Origin: Euborellia annulipes
Lineage: Eukaryota > Arthropoda > Insecta > Dermaptera > Anisolabididae
NCBI GenBank assembly: GCA_023213315.1
Contig: JAKCPI010014154.1
Location: 1-64,000, forward strand
Direction: 5' to 3'
Length of the DNA stretch: 64,000 bases
The translations under genes and the position numbers were made by a program. Numbering within the stretch: the first letter of the stretch is position 1; each line of letters begins with the position of its first letter. Positions 41,925 to 52,471 of the stretch are shown here, piece after piece. The notes beneath the pieces were generated by a model. That model made no database searches and was not told where the DNA came from. It worked only from the letters and a program-made list of their open reading frames with translations.

Positions 41925-42590
41925 TTTTGAATATTTTAAAAATGCAGGAATTTTTTTGAGAGACCGGGGGAAGACCTAACTTCCGCGAATATAGCAGCTG
42001 TTTACGTTAGATAGGCAACTCCTATCCCATGAATTCAAATTACTTTATCAATATTCTATGTAAATCAAAGTACAAAAAAAAAAAAATAAAATAAAAAAAA
42101 AACATTAGAAAAAATTGGTTTCTTTAGATTTCTAATAAAAGTTGTAGAAGACGACAAAAAAGTCCAATGTAATAAAATTTAACGTTTTTAAAACAAAAGA
42201 CATGGGGGGAGGGGGGCAGGGAATAGCGCAAAAAGAAGGAAAAACGTAGTGTAGTTATTTGGTTTTTCCAGACACGTGCCTACTTTATTCGACTTTTTCT
42301 TAATCCTCCATCATTTATTCTTGTGTAGCCCCTGGGTTCTCTCTCCTGTTCCTTGCTTCCGTCTTTCTCTCTTCACCAGGCACGTGTCACCGTATCCTCG
42401 TCCAACGTTAATATTACTTGAATACTAAACAAACCGACGACCGAAACGTTTTTGAATAAGAATAAATCTTTCAAAAAAGAATATCAATAATTCATTAATG
42501 AAAAATAAATTTTCTATCATATATCACCAACCAAAAATTTCAGGTAGAATATTTTAAACATAAATAAAAATCTTACTTTTTTTTTGAAAA
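41925..42590. other. AT-rich DNA with a hammerhead remnant
   Basis: CGACGACCGAAACGTTTTTG at 42435-42454 looks like the 3' half of a hammerhead core, but no CTGANGA lies before it. The region 42280-42410 is pyrimidine-rich and less AT-rich. No gene seen. Confidence 0.4.
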
Positions 42591-42604
42591 ATATTAATTT
42601 AAAT

Positions 42605-42845
42605 AAAATTTGCTCAGGGGCCCACATTTTGTGGGTAAGTGGATGGCGACCACGAGCTGCCCTAGCTGGGACTGGCAGTACTTTCTTTCTTTGCATGTCA
42701 GTCTCTTTCCTTCTATATTTTCAACAGGCGTCAGACCGTGTGACGGGCCGGCCTGTTCCATTCCTTCCCGGTCGAAAAAAAACCCCACCCCTCCGCCAAC
42801 CCCTCATCGCGGGAATAATAAGGGCGAGGATAGAGAAGAAGTAAT
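42605..42845. other. GC-richer island, unassigned
   Basis: Three overlapping frames of 64-86 codons cross it on both strands. A polypyrimidine stretch followed by TATTTTCAACAG at 42715-42726 is a fair splice acceptor in front of GCGTCAGACCGTGTGACGGG. No donor of good quality follows. It could be an exon or a promoter fragment; not resolved. Confidence 0.25.
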
Positions 42846-43163
42846 TTAAATAAAATAAAAATTTTGAATAGTAGTATAGTTAGGGGAGAAATAAAACAAG
42901 ATTAACCTTTTTTTATAAACAGACCCCAGGGCCCTATAATATTGACATTTGTTAACACCTCTAATCTCTCGGTCACGGGGAGGGGGGGGGGGGATGTTCC
43001 TATACTGCAAAAAAAAAAAATTTCAATCATTTTCCTATATTGACGTGCTTGAATTTTAATATACCAAGTTTGTGAAATAAGTTTAAGTAAAAAAAAAAAA
43101 TGAATAATTATGGGCAGGAGCAGTCAATAAAAAATACTCTGTAGGCTGGTTCTAATCTCGGAG

Positions 43164-43199
43164 ACGTTTCGGTTCTTTTAATTTAAGAGACATCCTTAG
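43164..43199 (-). ncRNA. Hammerhead-like core H9a
   Basis: Minus strand CTAAGGA, T, GTCTC...GAACC, GAAACGTCTCC. CTGA has become CTAA and stem II pairs poorly. Probably inactive. Confidence 0.4.
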
Positions 43200-43494
43200 T
43201 CCTTAGATTAGATATTATATAAAATTGCACAGAGTTGGTCGGTGATAAAATTTTTCATATACATTGTTCTTTTATCAATGAAGAATTAAATATATATGTA
43301 CCCTAGTATACTTCAAGGTCAATAAGAAGTAAATCAATTGATTTACTTCACTCACTAGTGCAACCATCGTCAAAAATTATTGAAGTACTTGGGTACATAT
43401 ATATTTAATTCTTCATTGATAAAAGAACAAAGTATATGAAAAATCTTATCACCGACCAACTCTGTGAAATTTTATATAATATCTAATCTAAGGC

Positions 43495-43530
43495 CTGAGG
43501 ATGGCTCTTAAATTAAAATAACCGAAACCT
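43495..43530 (+). ncRNA. Hammerhead-like core H9b
   Basis: Plus strand CTGAGGA, T, GG...ACC with a long AT loop, GAAACCTTTCC. Only two or three stem II pairs remain and ACGT has become ACCT. Confidence 0.4.
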
Positions 43531-43569
43531 TTCCAAGATTAGAACCAGCATACAGAGTTTTTTTTTTTT

Positions 43570-44470
43570 AGTAGATATACCATTCATAAACATTTTCATA
43601 TATTCATAAACAGTTTGTGTAACATACTTCATATACAAGTTTATGAATATTCTATGAAAATGTTTAACAATGTATTGCAATAGTTAAAATATCTAAATCT
43701 TTTGAAAAAGGCCTATTACTAATTAGCTTGAATTTTATTTATTTATTTTTTTCACATTAAAAATCCAAAGAGTATCAAGTCTTTAACTAGGAACAGTAGG
43801 AAAGTCATGTTGTGACTGCAACTTGATGACTCTCTTGACCAAATAAAAAATAGCAAGCATCTCTCGATCTCCAAGTACTGAACTTAGTAGTTGGACCAGT
43901 TAATATTGTGCTTGTTAATATATTTAATAGTATCAGAAGACTTAATAAGGTTTGAAAAAGTAAAAAAAAAAAAAAACAGCATTGATAAAACGGGTTTTTC
44001 AAGTAATATGGGCAGACAGGGGGAAAAAAACCTGACCAGATCAATACAAATGTATTAAATTTTCATTATCATTATTTTATTACCTTTGTAGATACTTATT
44101 AAGTCATCACTTAAATACAAAAGATAGATTGTTAATATAAACGAGATGAGGAAATTATAATTTTTTTTTTTTACTTAAGATGTCAGAAATGATATAAATA
44201 ACAGGAGAGAGGGGTGGGGGAGAGGAGAGAAAATAAAGAGAGAGGAGCTTAAAAAATGAGCTCTTAAGAATATCCCGCTAACGAGATGAATAAAGAAGGA
44301 AGGTGAGTTTATTGCCTTCACTTTCATTCGGAAAATAAACTTGATAATTTTTATCACTTAAATTATACAAAAGAAAAAAAAAAAAGAATTTTAGATAGTG
44401 GCTACTTGCCAAATGGATGCCAAAAGTGATATGGCCAACATACGTTATATATAAATCATATATTTTATGC
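43570..44470. other. AT-rich DNA without recognised features
   Basis: AT-rich with a GA-rich patch at 44203-44250. Short frames of 60-79 codons are low complexity. No gene seen. Confidence 0.45.
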
Positions 44471-44482
44471 ACGAAGGGGGAA

Positions 44483-44638
44483 TTTTTTTTTCTTTTTCGA
44501 CATCTGAGGCCACCTGTTCCTATTTATTTCAATTGATTGGTAACCAATTCAATTGATATAAATCGGGACGGGACTCTGCCAGCTCTCGACCTTTGACACC
44601 AGACAGCTAATGCTCTACCTCTGAGTCATAGGTCAAGT
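44483..44638 (-). mobile_element. SINE-3, full-length candidate
   Basis: On the minus strand: ATGACTCAGAGGTAGAGCAT (a good A box), then AAAGGTCGAGAGCTGGCAGA (degenerate B box), a palindromic AATTGAATTGG...CCAATCAATTGAAAT body and GGCCTCAGATGTCGAAAAAG before poly-A. Unlike SINE-1, the head resembles tRNAs with a CTCAGAGGTAGAGCA D-arm. Confidence 0.7.
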
Positions 44639-44904
44639 GTTTGCTTTGGTTTTTGAAAAAGAGACTAAATAAAATAATATTTGCTGCCAGTCTCTTGTTT
44701 CAAAAGTTGTGTCTGTGTCAGTAACATAATTATTTAAAAGTAAAATTTTGACCAAAAATAGTCTGAAATTTATAATGGGAGGGGATTTAGGATTTCTATA
44801 ATTTGATCAAATAAAGTAAATAAAATAATTAAATGTAAAGTATTTATTAAAAAACTATGCTATTGTAGAATCTTTCCAGTCCCTTAAACAGTATAATGGT
44901 ATAC

Positions 44905-45145
44905 CAAAGGCGGATATAAGGGAGGTAAAGGGGGTAATTACCCCCCTGAGATTTGAAAAAAATACCTTTTTCGAAAAAAAAATGTATTTTTAATGTAAAA
45001 TTTTAAAAATTAATACTTAAAAATTTGATTTATATTTATATTCTGGCAAACTAGTACAGAATGTGCCTTTAAATTACCGAAATTAAGAAAAAAATGTGTG
45101 CTGTGCGACCAGCCACTCCAGATTACCCCCCCAGAAACACCTCTG
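44905..45145. mobile_element. hAT-C MITE, right end incomplete
   Basis: Left end CAAAGGCGGATATAAGGGAG, then GGGGGTAATTACCCCCCTGA, the AT-rich middle and GTGTGCTGTGCGACCAGCCA. It ends at ACACCTCTGG without the CGCCCTTG end, so no target duplication can be seen. Confidence 0.7.
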
Positions 45146-45169
45146 GTGTTTCAATGTGTTATTTCACTT

Positions 45170-46330
45170 TATAGGTATTTCAACACTCAGTGTGTCATCT
45201 TTAGAAGTAATACAAATGCTTTAAATTTGATGAAAGAAAAAAATATTGACTCTCTCCCCTTATAATGGTATGATGTTTACGAAAAGCTTTTAAGTTCTTG
45301 GTCTTTAATTATAGTTTATGAATGCAAAATTTTAAAACAATTGAATAAATAGTTTTTGAGTTTTTGTTGACGAAAAAAAATTACCTTAGGCATATAGACA
45401 TCATTCAAACAATTACTTAAATGGATTCAGGGGACCTCAAAATGCATTTTTGCAGCTTCAGTTCAATTTCGATTATATTAACTCTACCTACCCAACCTAC
45501 GACTATGGTGGGCAAAGTTGAAAAACAAATCTTAAAATATCAATTTACAAATTTTATTCAAATCAGAAAAAATAAAATTTTAAATCCAAATAAAAAAAAT
45601 GAATAATACATTTTTTTTCTTCTCTATCAAGGTCAACGTTTCGGTAATAATCATTTCAAGGTTATATATATGTGGCCCTTTTTTCCCCTTTTTAGCAATT
45701 TAGAGAAGAGAGTGAGTGTATGACCGAGACCTTAATAACACGAAAAAGGAAGAGAAGGGATGATATCTAGGAAATTGTTTTCCACCCCTTGGCGCATTTG
45801 AAGCCCTGCCCCGAATGGCACGAATGGCAGGGACATCCCTTAGCACGTTCCAAAGGGATCTCCCTAACATTTTCTATAGATCAGCCGCCCCCTTTTTTTT
45901 GGGAACCTCCTATCCTACTCCTCTGATGCTTGATTGCTCCTTCTTAACTTGATATCTCCTTCCAATATTCTCTTCGATTTTTTCCATTTCTCTTTATTTT
46001 TTACAGACTTTTCAAAATATTGAAGGAATAGTAATATACCAGTTAGGGGAAAAAACGAAAGGAGAAATGTAAGTGACTTATTCTTGTCTAACCAATTTCA
46101 AGAATGCCTATAACAAAAGGCAACCCAAACTTTCTCGCTGAATATATTATCCAAATGTTAACACATTCACATACAGTACAAGGCTAGGGGACTTAGGTCG
46201 CCTCTGTTGGCAAAATAGTATCTTTAAAAAAAAATACGAATGATTAAAAAATTATAATAACAATTTAGACAAATGCAAACTTTTTAGCTTTAGGCTAAAA
46301 AAGTATTTAAACTAATTGATAAAATTATGT
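45170..46330. other. AT-rich DNA with a GC-richer patch and a hammerhead scrap
   Basis: AACGTTTCGGTAATAATCAT at 45638-45657 is a possible 3' half of a minus-strand hammerhead core. A GC-richer patch at 45780-45930 (GCCCTGCCCCGAATGGCACG) has no frame or splice pair that I trust. Confidence 0.4.
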
Positions 46331-46337
46331 CTATAAA

Positions 46338-47311
46338 GAAAAAAATCTGGTGTGACTGGCGCACAGCACACTTACCTTCGGTAATCGAAAGTTGTGTACT
46401 GTGCTTGTCACACCAGATTTTTTGGGTCGACAGTACAGAACATATGAATTAAAGATGTAAAATTTACTAGTATGGGAAAATATTTATATTTTGTTACCAT
46501 GGCCACCATTGAAGCGAGCGTGGCTTATCGGATAAGCTGAGGCTTAGTAATTCGAGGTAAAATGTCACTCGAGTTCGAACCCAACTTGCCGAAAAAATTC
46601 AACCAAAGTCGATACGTCTCTGCTGGAGCAAAAGGGAGTACACATCCCCTCCAATTCCAGGCACTTAGGGCCTGAGAGATGGACATAGGAATTCAGGGGT
46701 AAAACATCACCCGAATTCGAACTATTCCTAGATCGGGGGAGTACAATAGATCTGATCTAGAAGGCCGCAGTGCAAAGAGAAGCCCCAGAACAACTAATCA
46801 ATCAATCAATCAAATGGCAACCATTTCTCCTATCTTCCCTATGAAATACAGGAGTAAAGTGGTCTTCAGAAGATTTCAATTGCAAAATGAGAATATACAT
46901 TTGAAAGAGCATCTGAAAAATAATTGATTTTTGAATTTAAAAAAAAATCGTTGAACCAAATTTTGAGAAAAACGAAAAAAACTAAAAAAGTACATCAGTA
47001 AAGTACTAGTAATCTTTGGCCGATTTTGATTAAAAGCTTATTTTTTTCGGTCCTGGGGGGTGTTTAACTTAAATATAAAATTTCAGCCTCATAGCTCAAT
47101 TCCTTCATGCTTAAAATTGAACACAACCCACACACCCCCCCACCCACACACACACAGACAGATCATGTCGCGAAAATCACTTTTTTGGATTCAGGGGACC
47201 TCAAAACGTGAAGATCCATCAAAATCTCGACATCGAATTTTTGACATGAATCCAATACTTTCTCTCTATATATATATTACATATATACATAAGTAAAAGA
47301 AAGTAAAAAAA
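46338..47311 (-). mobile_element. R1 repeat interrupted by SINE-4
   Basis: Minus-strand R1 from the closing hairpin (AATCTGGTGTGACTGGCGCA) to the opening hairpin (AAGTAAAAGAAAGTAAAAA). The SINE at 46511-46813 inserted into the X-box-like site, duplicating ATGGCNACCATT. Confidence 0.88.
46511..46813 (+). mobile_element. SINE-4, tRNA-derived with AATC tail
   Basis: Flanked by 12-bp repeats ATGGCCACCATT (46499-46510) and ATGGCAACCATT (46814-46825). The head GAAGCGAGCGTGGCTTATCG looks like a tRNA with A box GTGGCTTATCGGATAAGC; the B box is CGAGTTCGAACCC. The body has two related sections with AATTC...GAACC, then GCCCCAGAACAACT and an (AATC)n tail. The tail is not poly-A, so it probably uses a different LINE partner from SINE-1. 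Confidence 0.88.
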
Positions 47312-47314
47312 ATT

Positions 47315-47785
47315 ATGTTGATCTCATCCCCCTAAAATGTTAGCTACACCACTGAATAGGCCTACCACCTCCATTACAAAAAAGTACAAATATGCATTAT
47401 TATAAAATTTACTAAATACGAACAAAATCTTTATTAGAATTAATTATATTAAATATACCTGGTATTCGTAAATTTACTAAAAAAAGACGAAAAAATGTAT
47501 TATTTTGAGTTAAGGTTGTCTGGGACAAACCTTCCTAGGCTAACGACCTTGATAAATAAATAATAATTATTTAAAAATATATTATATTTTTTATGTATCC
47601 TTAAAAAATATTGACTCTCAATATTCAGTATATAAAATAAAATACAGCCTCCTCTTAAATATTTCAATTTATTTTTTTTATTAAAAGATAAATTCTTTTA
47701 TATCAAATTATTTTTATTATCTATTTTAACATGGGAATGCATATAATTATTTATTTAATCATATTTTGGAGCTTGATTATTAAAA
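47315..47785. other. AT-rich DNA with a hAT-A end scrap
   Basis: CTAAAATGTTAGCTACACCA then CTG near 47330-47354 resembles the right end of hAT-A. Otherwise featureless. Confidence 0.45.
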
Positions 47786-47789
47786 AATA

Positions 47790-48058
47790 TTTGGACCAAT
47801 AAGAATGCAGCTTTGATGTCACGTGACCCCGTTGTTTCTTCTGTTTAGCGCCAGGGGCCTGCCTCTCCTCCTTGTTGCTTGGCTTCCAGTAGCAGCTCGG
47901 CCATGGAGCTCTGAATACATAAACCCTTTTTCGCCGCCTCGCAATTAAATGGCGTCCTGGAGCTTCGAATTATGCCATCACGATCACCTATAAACGATGC
48001 CTATACATCCTCAAATTCCATTTTACAATGAATTCCATCTTTCACCTCACATCTCCAG
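47790..48058 (+). promoter_or_regulatory. Candidate promoter and first exon
   Basis: A CCAAT box (GGACCAATAAG, 47795-47799) is followed by GTCACGTGAC (47818-47827), the palindromic E-box bound by USF/TFE-type factors and identical to the CLEAR consensus. A CpG-containing, GC-richer stretch follows with AAATGGCGTCC (ATG near 47949). It ends at CATCTCCAG|GTATTT (donor GT at 48059). Several short frames begin here, none long. Motif spacing suits a TATA-less promoter with a spliced 5' exon. Unproven. Confidence 0.4.
47818..47827. promoter_or_regulatory. Palindromic E-box GTCACGTGAC
   Basis: Exact match to the extended E-box recognised by bHLH-zip factors such as USF, MITF and TFE family members. 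Its place beside a CCAAT box adds weight. Confidence 0.5.
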
Positions 48059-48064
48059 GTATTT

Positions 48065-50145
48065 TCCTTCAATCCTTTTATTAATTTTGCTATTTATTAA
48101 TGTGTCAATCATCTAAATTGATTTGTATTGTGATTATCAAAATGAAACGTGGGCTTTGTTTGAAATTGTGAAGATTGAATAGGAGTTTTAAATAATGACA
48201 TTTTCTTTTTTAAAGTAATTACATATTTATTTCCTATAATTCATAATGTATTTAAAAAAATTATGGAGGGGGAGGGTGAGGAGGTAGAGATGTCTCTCAC
48301 TTTCACATACATGTACATCTATATAATTAGCCACCACTATTGAATGTTCGGTAATGTTCGAGCGCTTTCGTTTATTTTCGGGCTCCTCGCCGACATCTCG
48401 CCTAGGATAGTTAGTGTAAGCTTGATCAGTTTTGAGGGGAAGTGGAAGGGCGTTAGCGTGCCTCTCCTGATCAGATTCATTCAAATAGGCCTTGTTATTC
48501 TAATTATTTCACCGGGCGTAACAAAGGTGAAGGAGGGGGAGGGGGGGGGGAATTATTTTAAACAAGAGTAATTTTTTTTTTTAAGTGAAAAATATTTTTT
48601 ATGAGTTTATAATTATAACATAAATAAATAAAATATAATTAAATATTTTTTAACTGAATGAATAGCCAATTCGCCACAATTGATAAAATTTTGCAAACCA
48701 GATAAATTTTATCATCCTTTAGCCTATATAGGCCTATTACGAATACATTTTTACTTTTTTATTTATTATTTTTTTGAGATTTTGATCAGATTCTATTAAA
48801 ATTTGAGAATTCCATTCTCTATCGTATAATTAAAGGAAGCAATCATTTAAAAGGAAATTTTTTTTATTTTTCATATAATTTCAGATTTAGCCTAACAGCG
48901 ATATAAATAGAAAAATGATAGGAGGAGGGAGTCCCTAAGTTTTTTTTTTTTATTTTTCAATAGATTTTACTAATATTTGATACACAGCTTATCCGCCATA
49001 TATTGTATTATAATGGAAAGATGGGCACATTAAAAATTAATTTTTGTATTTGTTTAAGAGTTTAAAATATTTGAGATTATAATTCGTATAAAGAATGAAA
49101 AATACTTCTAGAGGAGGAACCTACTAAAAATTAAATTTCGAATTTCCGGGGAGATATAATATCAAAATGACCTTTAAAACTAAAATTCAAATGCTATGTC
49201 TTTCTAAAATATCTGCAGATGAATAGAATTTTTTTATTTGGCCCTATAAAAAAATTAAAAAAAAAGTTTTTTCATTCACAAAAAAAAAAAAAAAAAATAT
49301 CAAATTAACTCCAAGGGTCACCTGGTCGAAAGCAACAAGCTCGGGCAGTAGGTAAATAAATTCCGCTATAAATTAAAATTTTTTATATTTAAAATTCTTT
49401 AAAGGAATGCCTCTGACAGGCGACTTTTTTTTGCATAAGGGGAGAAATGTTTCCTTTCTCTCTCTCTCTCTCTTGAACTCGCTCTTTCACTTTGGCTGCC
49501 TATTATCAATCAACTTTTTTTTGCTTTTTCCGAGGAAACCACCCCTCCAGTTTCACTGCGCTATAGAGAGAGAGAGAGAGAGGGAGAGAGAGAACTAAGC
49601 CAAGGATTTTTTTTTTCATTTATAAATGCCAAATAATTGGCAAAAAATCAATGCTCTAATTGGAGTACCCGTATTATCCATCCTTAATAGGCAATTAGAA
49701 ATAAAGAAAATTATCTATAAGAGCGACTTTTATAATAGTAATTACATTTTACTATTAGTTATCAATAATATAAATAATTATATATTTATTATCAGTGATA
49801 CAAGTTATCATAGGAAATTCTATTTAATTATTAGCAAAAGCCAAGGATGTAAAAAAATTAATACCTAATTTTAAAGGAAGTGATTTTATTAATTTGTCCC
49901 CTCTCCTCTTAAATAGAGTAACAAAGTTAATAATGATAATCTTAAAGGTGTTGTAGATTAGGATGAATTTTTTGATAAATAAATGGGACTAAATAATTTG
50001 TATTGTAAATAAAAATTGAGTTTATATGGTCCTCAAAGATGGAAAGAGATTCAATCGTCTAAAAAATAATTTTACTTTTTTGAATTTTTTTTTTTTTGTT
50101 ACTAAATGATATGTGTGACTCATATTATCTAATAGGTAAAAATTA
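48065..50145. other. Mostly AT-rich DNA, some GC-richer frames and microsatellites
   Basis: At 48340-48560 a 75-codon plus frame and an 85-codon minus frame overlap in less AT-rich sequence; neither has a motif that I recognise. (TC)n at about 49457-49473 and (GA)n at 49565-49593 flank a pyrimidine-rich segment. The rest is featureless. Confidence 0.4.
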
Positions 50146-50149
50146 GAAA

Positions 50150-50760
50150 AACAAAAAAGTGGATCCCACAAAAATGGTCTGTCTGAGGGTGTGTATGTCT
50201 GTGTGGGAGTAAACAATATACCCCAAGAACATTGGCGTAGCCAGAAATTTTTGATGGGAAGGGGGATCAAGAAATTTTTTTCAAAAATTTAAGATTATTT
50301 TAGGGTATTTATAAATCATTTTGACTTGTTTTTTTAGCTAGAGTAAATTATTATATTTTACTTTCTCTTATCTTATATGAAATATAATTTGTATTAAATA
50401 TCTAGTCATGACTTGGGTCCCATGGAGGGGGGTTTGAACCCCCAAACCCCCCCTGGCTACGCCTATGCTCAAGAATGAAACTAGCTATGAGGTTAAAATT
50501 TTATTTACGTACCCCCCTGGAACGTAACATGAAGCCTTTAAACAAAATCTGCCCAAAAGTACTAGTAGTTTTTTGATGTACTTTTTCAAGTATTTTGAAT
50601 TTTCTCGAAATTCGCTCCATCGATTTTGATTAAAATTCATAAATCAATTATTTTTAAGATGCTCTTTAAAATGTATATTCTCATTATGCTCTTGAAATGG
50701 TATGAAGCACACTTTGGTCTTGCACTTCATAGGAAAGATTGGAGAAATGGTTGCAATTTT
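50150..50760 (+). mobile_element. R1 repeat interrupted by hAT-A
   Basis: Lacks the opening hairpin; starts near AGTGGATCCCACAAAAATGG and runs to GGAGAAATGGTTGCAATTTT, where it breaks in the X-box region. Split by the hAT element at 50230-50467. Confidence 0.82.
50230..50467. mobile_element. hAT-type MITE hAT-A (238 bp) nested in R1
   Basis: Ends CATTGGCGTAGCCAG and the complement of CATAGGCGTAGCCAG. Flanked by 8-bp repeats CCCAAGAA (50222-50229) and CTCAAGAA (50468-50475), one mismatch. The interior includes ATCAAGAAATTTTTTTC and a CATGGAGGGGGGTTTGAACC section. Confidence 0.88.
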
Positions 50761-50823
50761 TCATTTAAATTCTATTTATTTATTTGAAATTTCTTTTGGG
50801 TTCCCCGTTTATTTACCTGAGGT

Positions 50824-50850
50824 GCTTTCGTGCACGAAGCCATCTTCTAC
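50824..50850 (-). ncRNA. Hammerhead-like variant H11
   Basis: Minus strand AGAAGATGGCTTCGTGCACG then AAAGCACC. GAAGATGG and CGAAA spacing resembles the other cores, but CTG before AAGA is replaced and the stem is unusual. Flanks (GTTGCCGGT; ACCTCAGG) pair weakly. Confidence 0.35.
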
Positions 50851-51244
50851 CGGCAACCCGTGAAGTTATATCATTTCCTATCTCTTAATTTTAAAAAAAT
50901 GAAATTTTTATTTAAATATTAGCAGGTAGAGGAATTTATTCAAAGGAGAATGTTATTCAAAGAGTGTTAATATATTCAAAGGATATAATTCCCTTATTGG
51001 CAAATTTTTGATTCATATAAAGTCTAAATTTTGACGTTTTCTCCGTTCCCCAAATGGTTTAGCTAAACCCCTCAGGGAAATTTTTTTATTTTCTATTAAT
51101 GAAATACAATCAATAGCCTACTCTTTTCCTTTTGTCCTATATTTCACTTTATATTTAAAAACCTTAAATGAACCTCTAACCTATTATAAAAAGAAAAAGG
51201 GTCTAATATTAAAAAAAAAAGCTGCAGGTTTTTTTTTTCTGAGA

Positions 51245-51525
51245 TAGGAAAATAAAGTGGCGGCGTCAAAGGCGGCGGTGGTGGCAAGTAGGGGAGTATC
51301 GAGTGTAGGGGTGGGGAGACACCCTCTCTGTGTGCCGTTGCCATGGCAACGGAGCCACATGCGAAGGGTGGATTCAGTCTCTCCGGCGATGTCAGGCCCA
51401 GGGTTCAGCCACCGCTGTGTGCGCCCTTTGCAACGCAACGCAACCCTGACTAGAAACCCTAAACCCTACAGTTGGTTCGTCGGCCTTGCCCGGCCTGACC
51501 AAACGAGCATTTATTTATTTTCTTA
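51245..51525. promoter_or_regulatory. GC-rich island with perfect X-box, candidate promoter
   Basis: About 280 bases rich in G, C and CpG inside AT-rich DNA. It contains CCGTTGCCATGGCAACGG, an 18-bp perfect palindrome (51335-51352) matching the RFX X-box. Other features: GGCGGCGTCAAAGGCGGCGG upstream and AAACCCTAAACCCTA downstream (a telobox-like repeat). Overlapping frames of 84-89 codons exist on both strands but lack motifs. It looks like a ciliary-type or bidirectional promoter; direction unknown. Confidence 0.45.
51335..51352. promoter_or_regulatory. Palindromic RFX X-box
   Basis: CCGTTGCCATGGCAACGG is perfectly self-complementary and contains GTTGCCATGGCAAC, a high-affinity X-box form. 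Confidence 0.6.
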
Positions 51526-52157
51526 ATCAATGAATGCAGGGGTTGGTTTTATTAATAAAAACAAATATTATTGAAAATTTTAAAAATTTTGCCTCAACAT
51601 TTACATTAAATCGAGTAGAGACGAGCTTCTTATGATTAAAGAGGTTTATTTCCTAAACTAGAAAATAGTTTTAATTATATATGGACAACTATTCTGGTTG
51701 TGAATTAAATGATAAAATTTATCTTATATGCAAAAAAAATGACGGTCCTGGCAGTCCCAAGATTTTGCTAGGGGTCGTCGAAATTTGTTATGTAAGAAAG
51801 AAGTTGAGGCAGTGGAGCATACTAGGAGTAATAATGATTTAGTTCAGGATTCAAATTAGCTTATTAAAAAACTTTTGTATAATTAATTTTTTTCTGTCCA
51901 AAACGGACATCCACGCCGCCTAGTGATACATATATCTATATACAAAATTGTAAAACGCTTGTATAACTGGGATGTAATATTACTAGAGGGTAGCACCAAC
52001 ATGAGACAATTTTTTTCTTTATTTATTTTCATTCACTCACTCTCAGTCCATAATAACACACTGTATCTAACAATTTGGTCATTGAATTTGTTGTATTATT
52101 GACAATTTCTTTGGCCAATATGACCAAGAGGAATAATAAATTGACAATGGCTTGGCC

Positions 52158-52188
52158 CTGATGATGGTCCTATATGCGACCGAAACGT
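52158..52188 (+). ncRNA. Hammerhead-like core H12
   Basis: Plus strand CTGATGA, T, GGTC-CTATATGC-GACC, GAAACGTTGG. Stem I is GGCTTGGCC with GGCCCTGGC (imperfect). Downstream tail ACTTTATATTTAATAAAAAT then CGACTAGCTGC is that of the palindrome at 17001-17217. This copy is not itself palindromic. Confidence 0.65.
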
Positions 52189-52297
52189 TGGCCCTGGCAC
52201 TTTATATTTAATAAAAATTGAAAAAACGACTAGCTGCGTTGCTCATTTGGGATTTCCTGAACCTTAATTAAATTTATTTATTTTATTTGCACTGCTG

Positions 52298-52329
52298 ACG
52301 ATTCGGTTCTAGATTTGAACCATCTTCAG
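52298..52329 (-). ncRNA. Hammerhead-like core H13a
   Basis: Minus strand CTGAAGA, T, GGTTC-AAATCTA-GAACC, GAATCGTCAG. A 5-bp stem II is intact but GAAAC has become GAATC. Confidence 0.5.
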
Positions 52330-52439
52330 AGGTGAAAAAAGTCTATAAGTGTTTCATAGTGTATTTTATTTTATTATTACATAATAATAAGGTTCTAAAA
52401 ATGTGCTGTGACACACTTATAAAAGACTTTTTGCCAGGT

Positions 52440-52471
52440 CTGAAGATGGTTCTAACATAGAACCGAATTGT
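52440..52471 (+). ncRNA. Hammerhead-like core H13b
   Basis: Plus strand CTGAAGA, T, GGTTC-TAACATA-GAACC, GAATTGTCAG. Same A-to-T change as H13a at the last A of GAAA, with GTC at the cleavage position. Because T would need a pairing A at the opposite side of stem III, activity is doubtful. Confidence 0.5.

Larger units (their letters stand above)
43131..43566. repeat. 435-bp palindrome with opposed hammerhead cores
   Basis: Outer arms start TACTCTGTAGGCTGGTTCTA and end with the complement (TAGAACCAGCATACAGAGT). Pairing continues through ATATTATATAAAATT and through ATTAAATATATATGTACCC to near the centre (about 43350). The centre has GAAGTAAATCAATTGATTTAC. Confidence 0.9.

Noticed and set aside
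51464..51479. Telomere repeat array at AAACCCTAAACCCTA
   Set aside because: Only two units; not an interstitial telomere tract.
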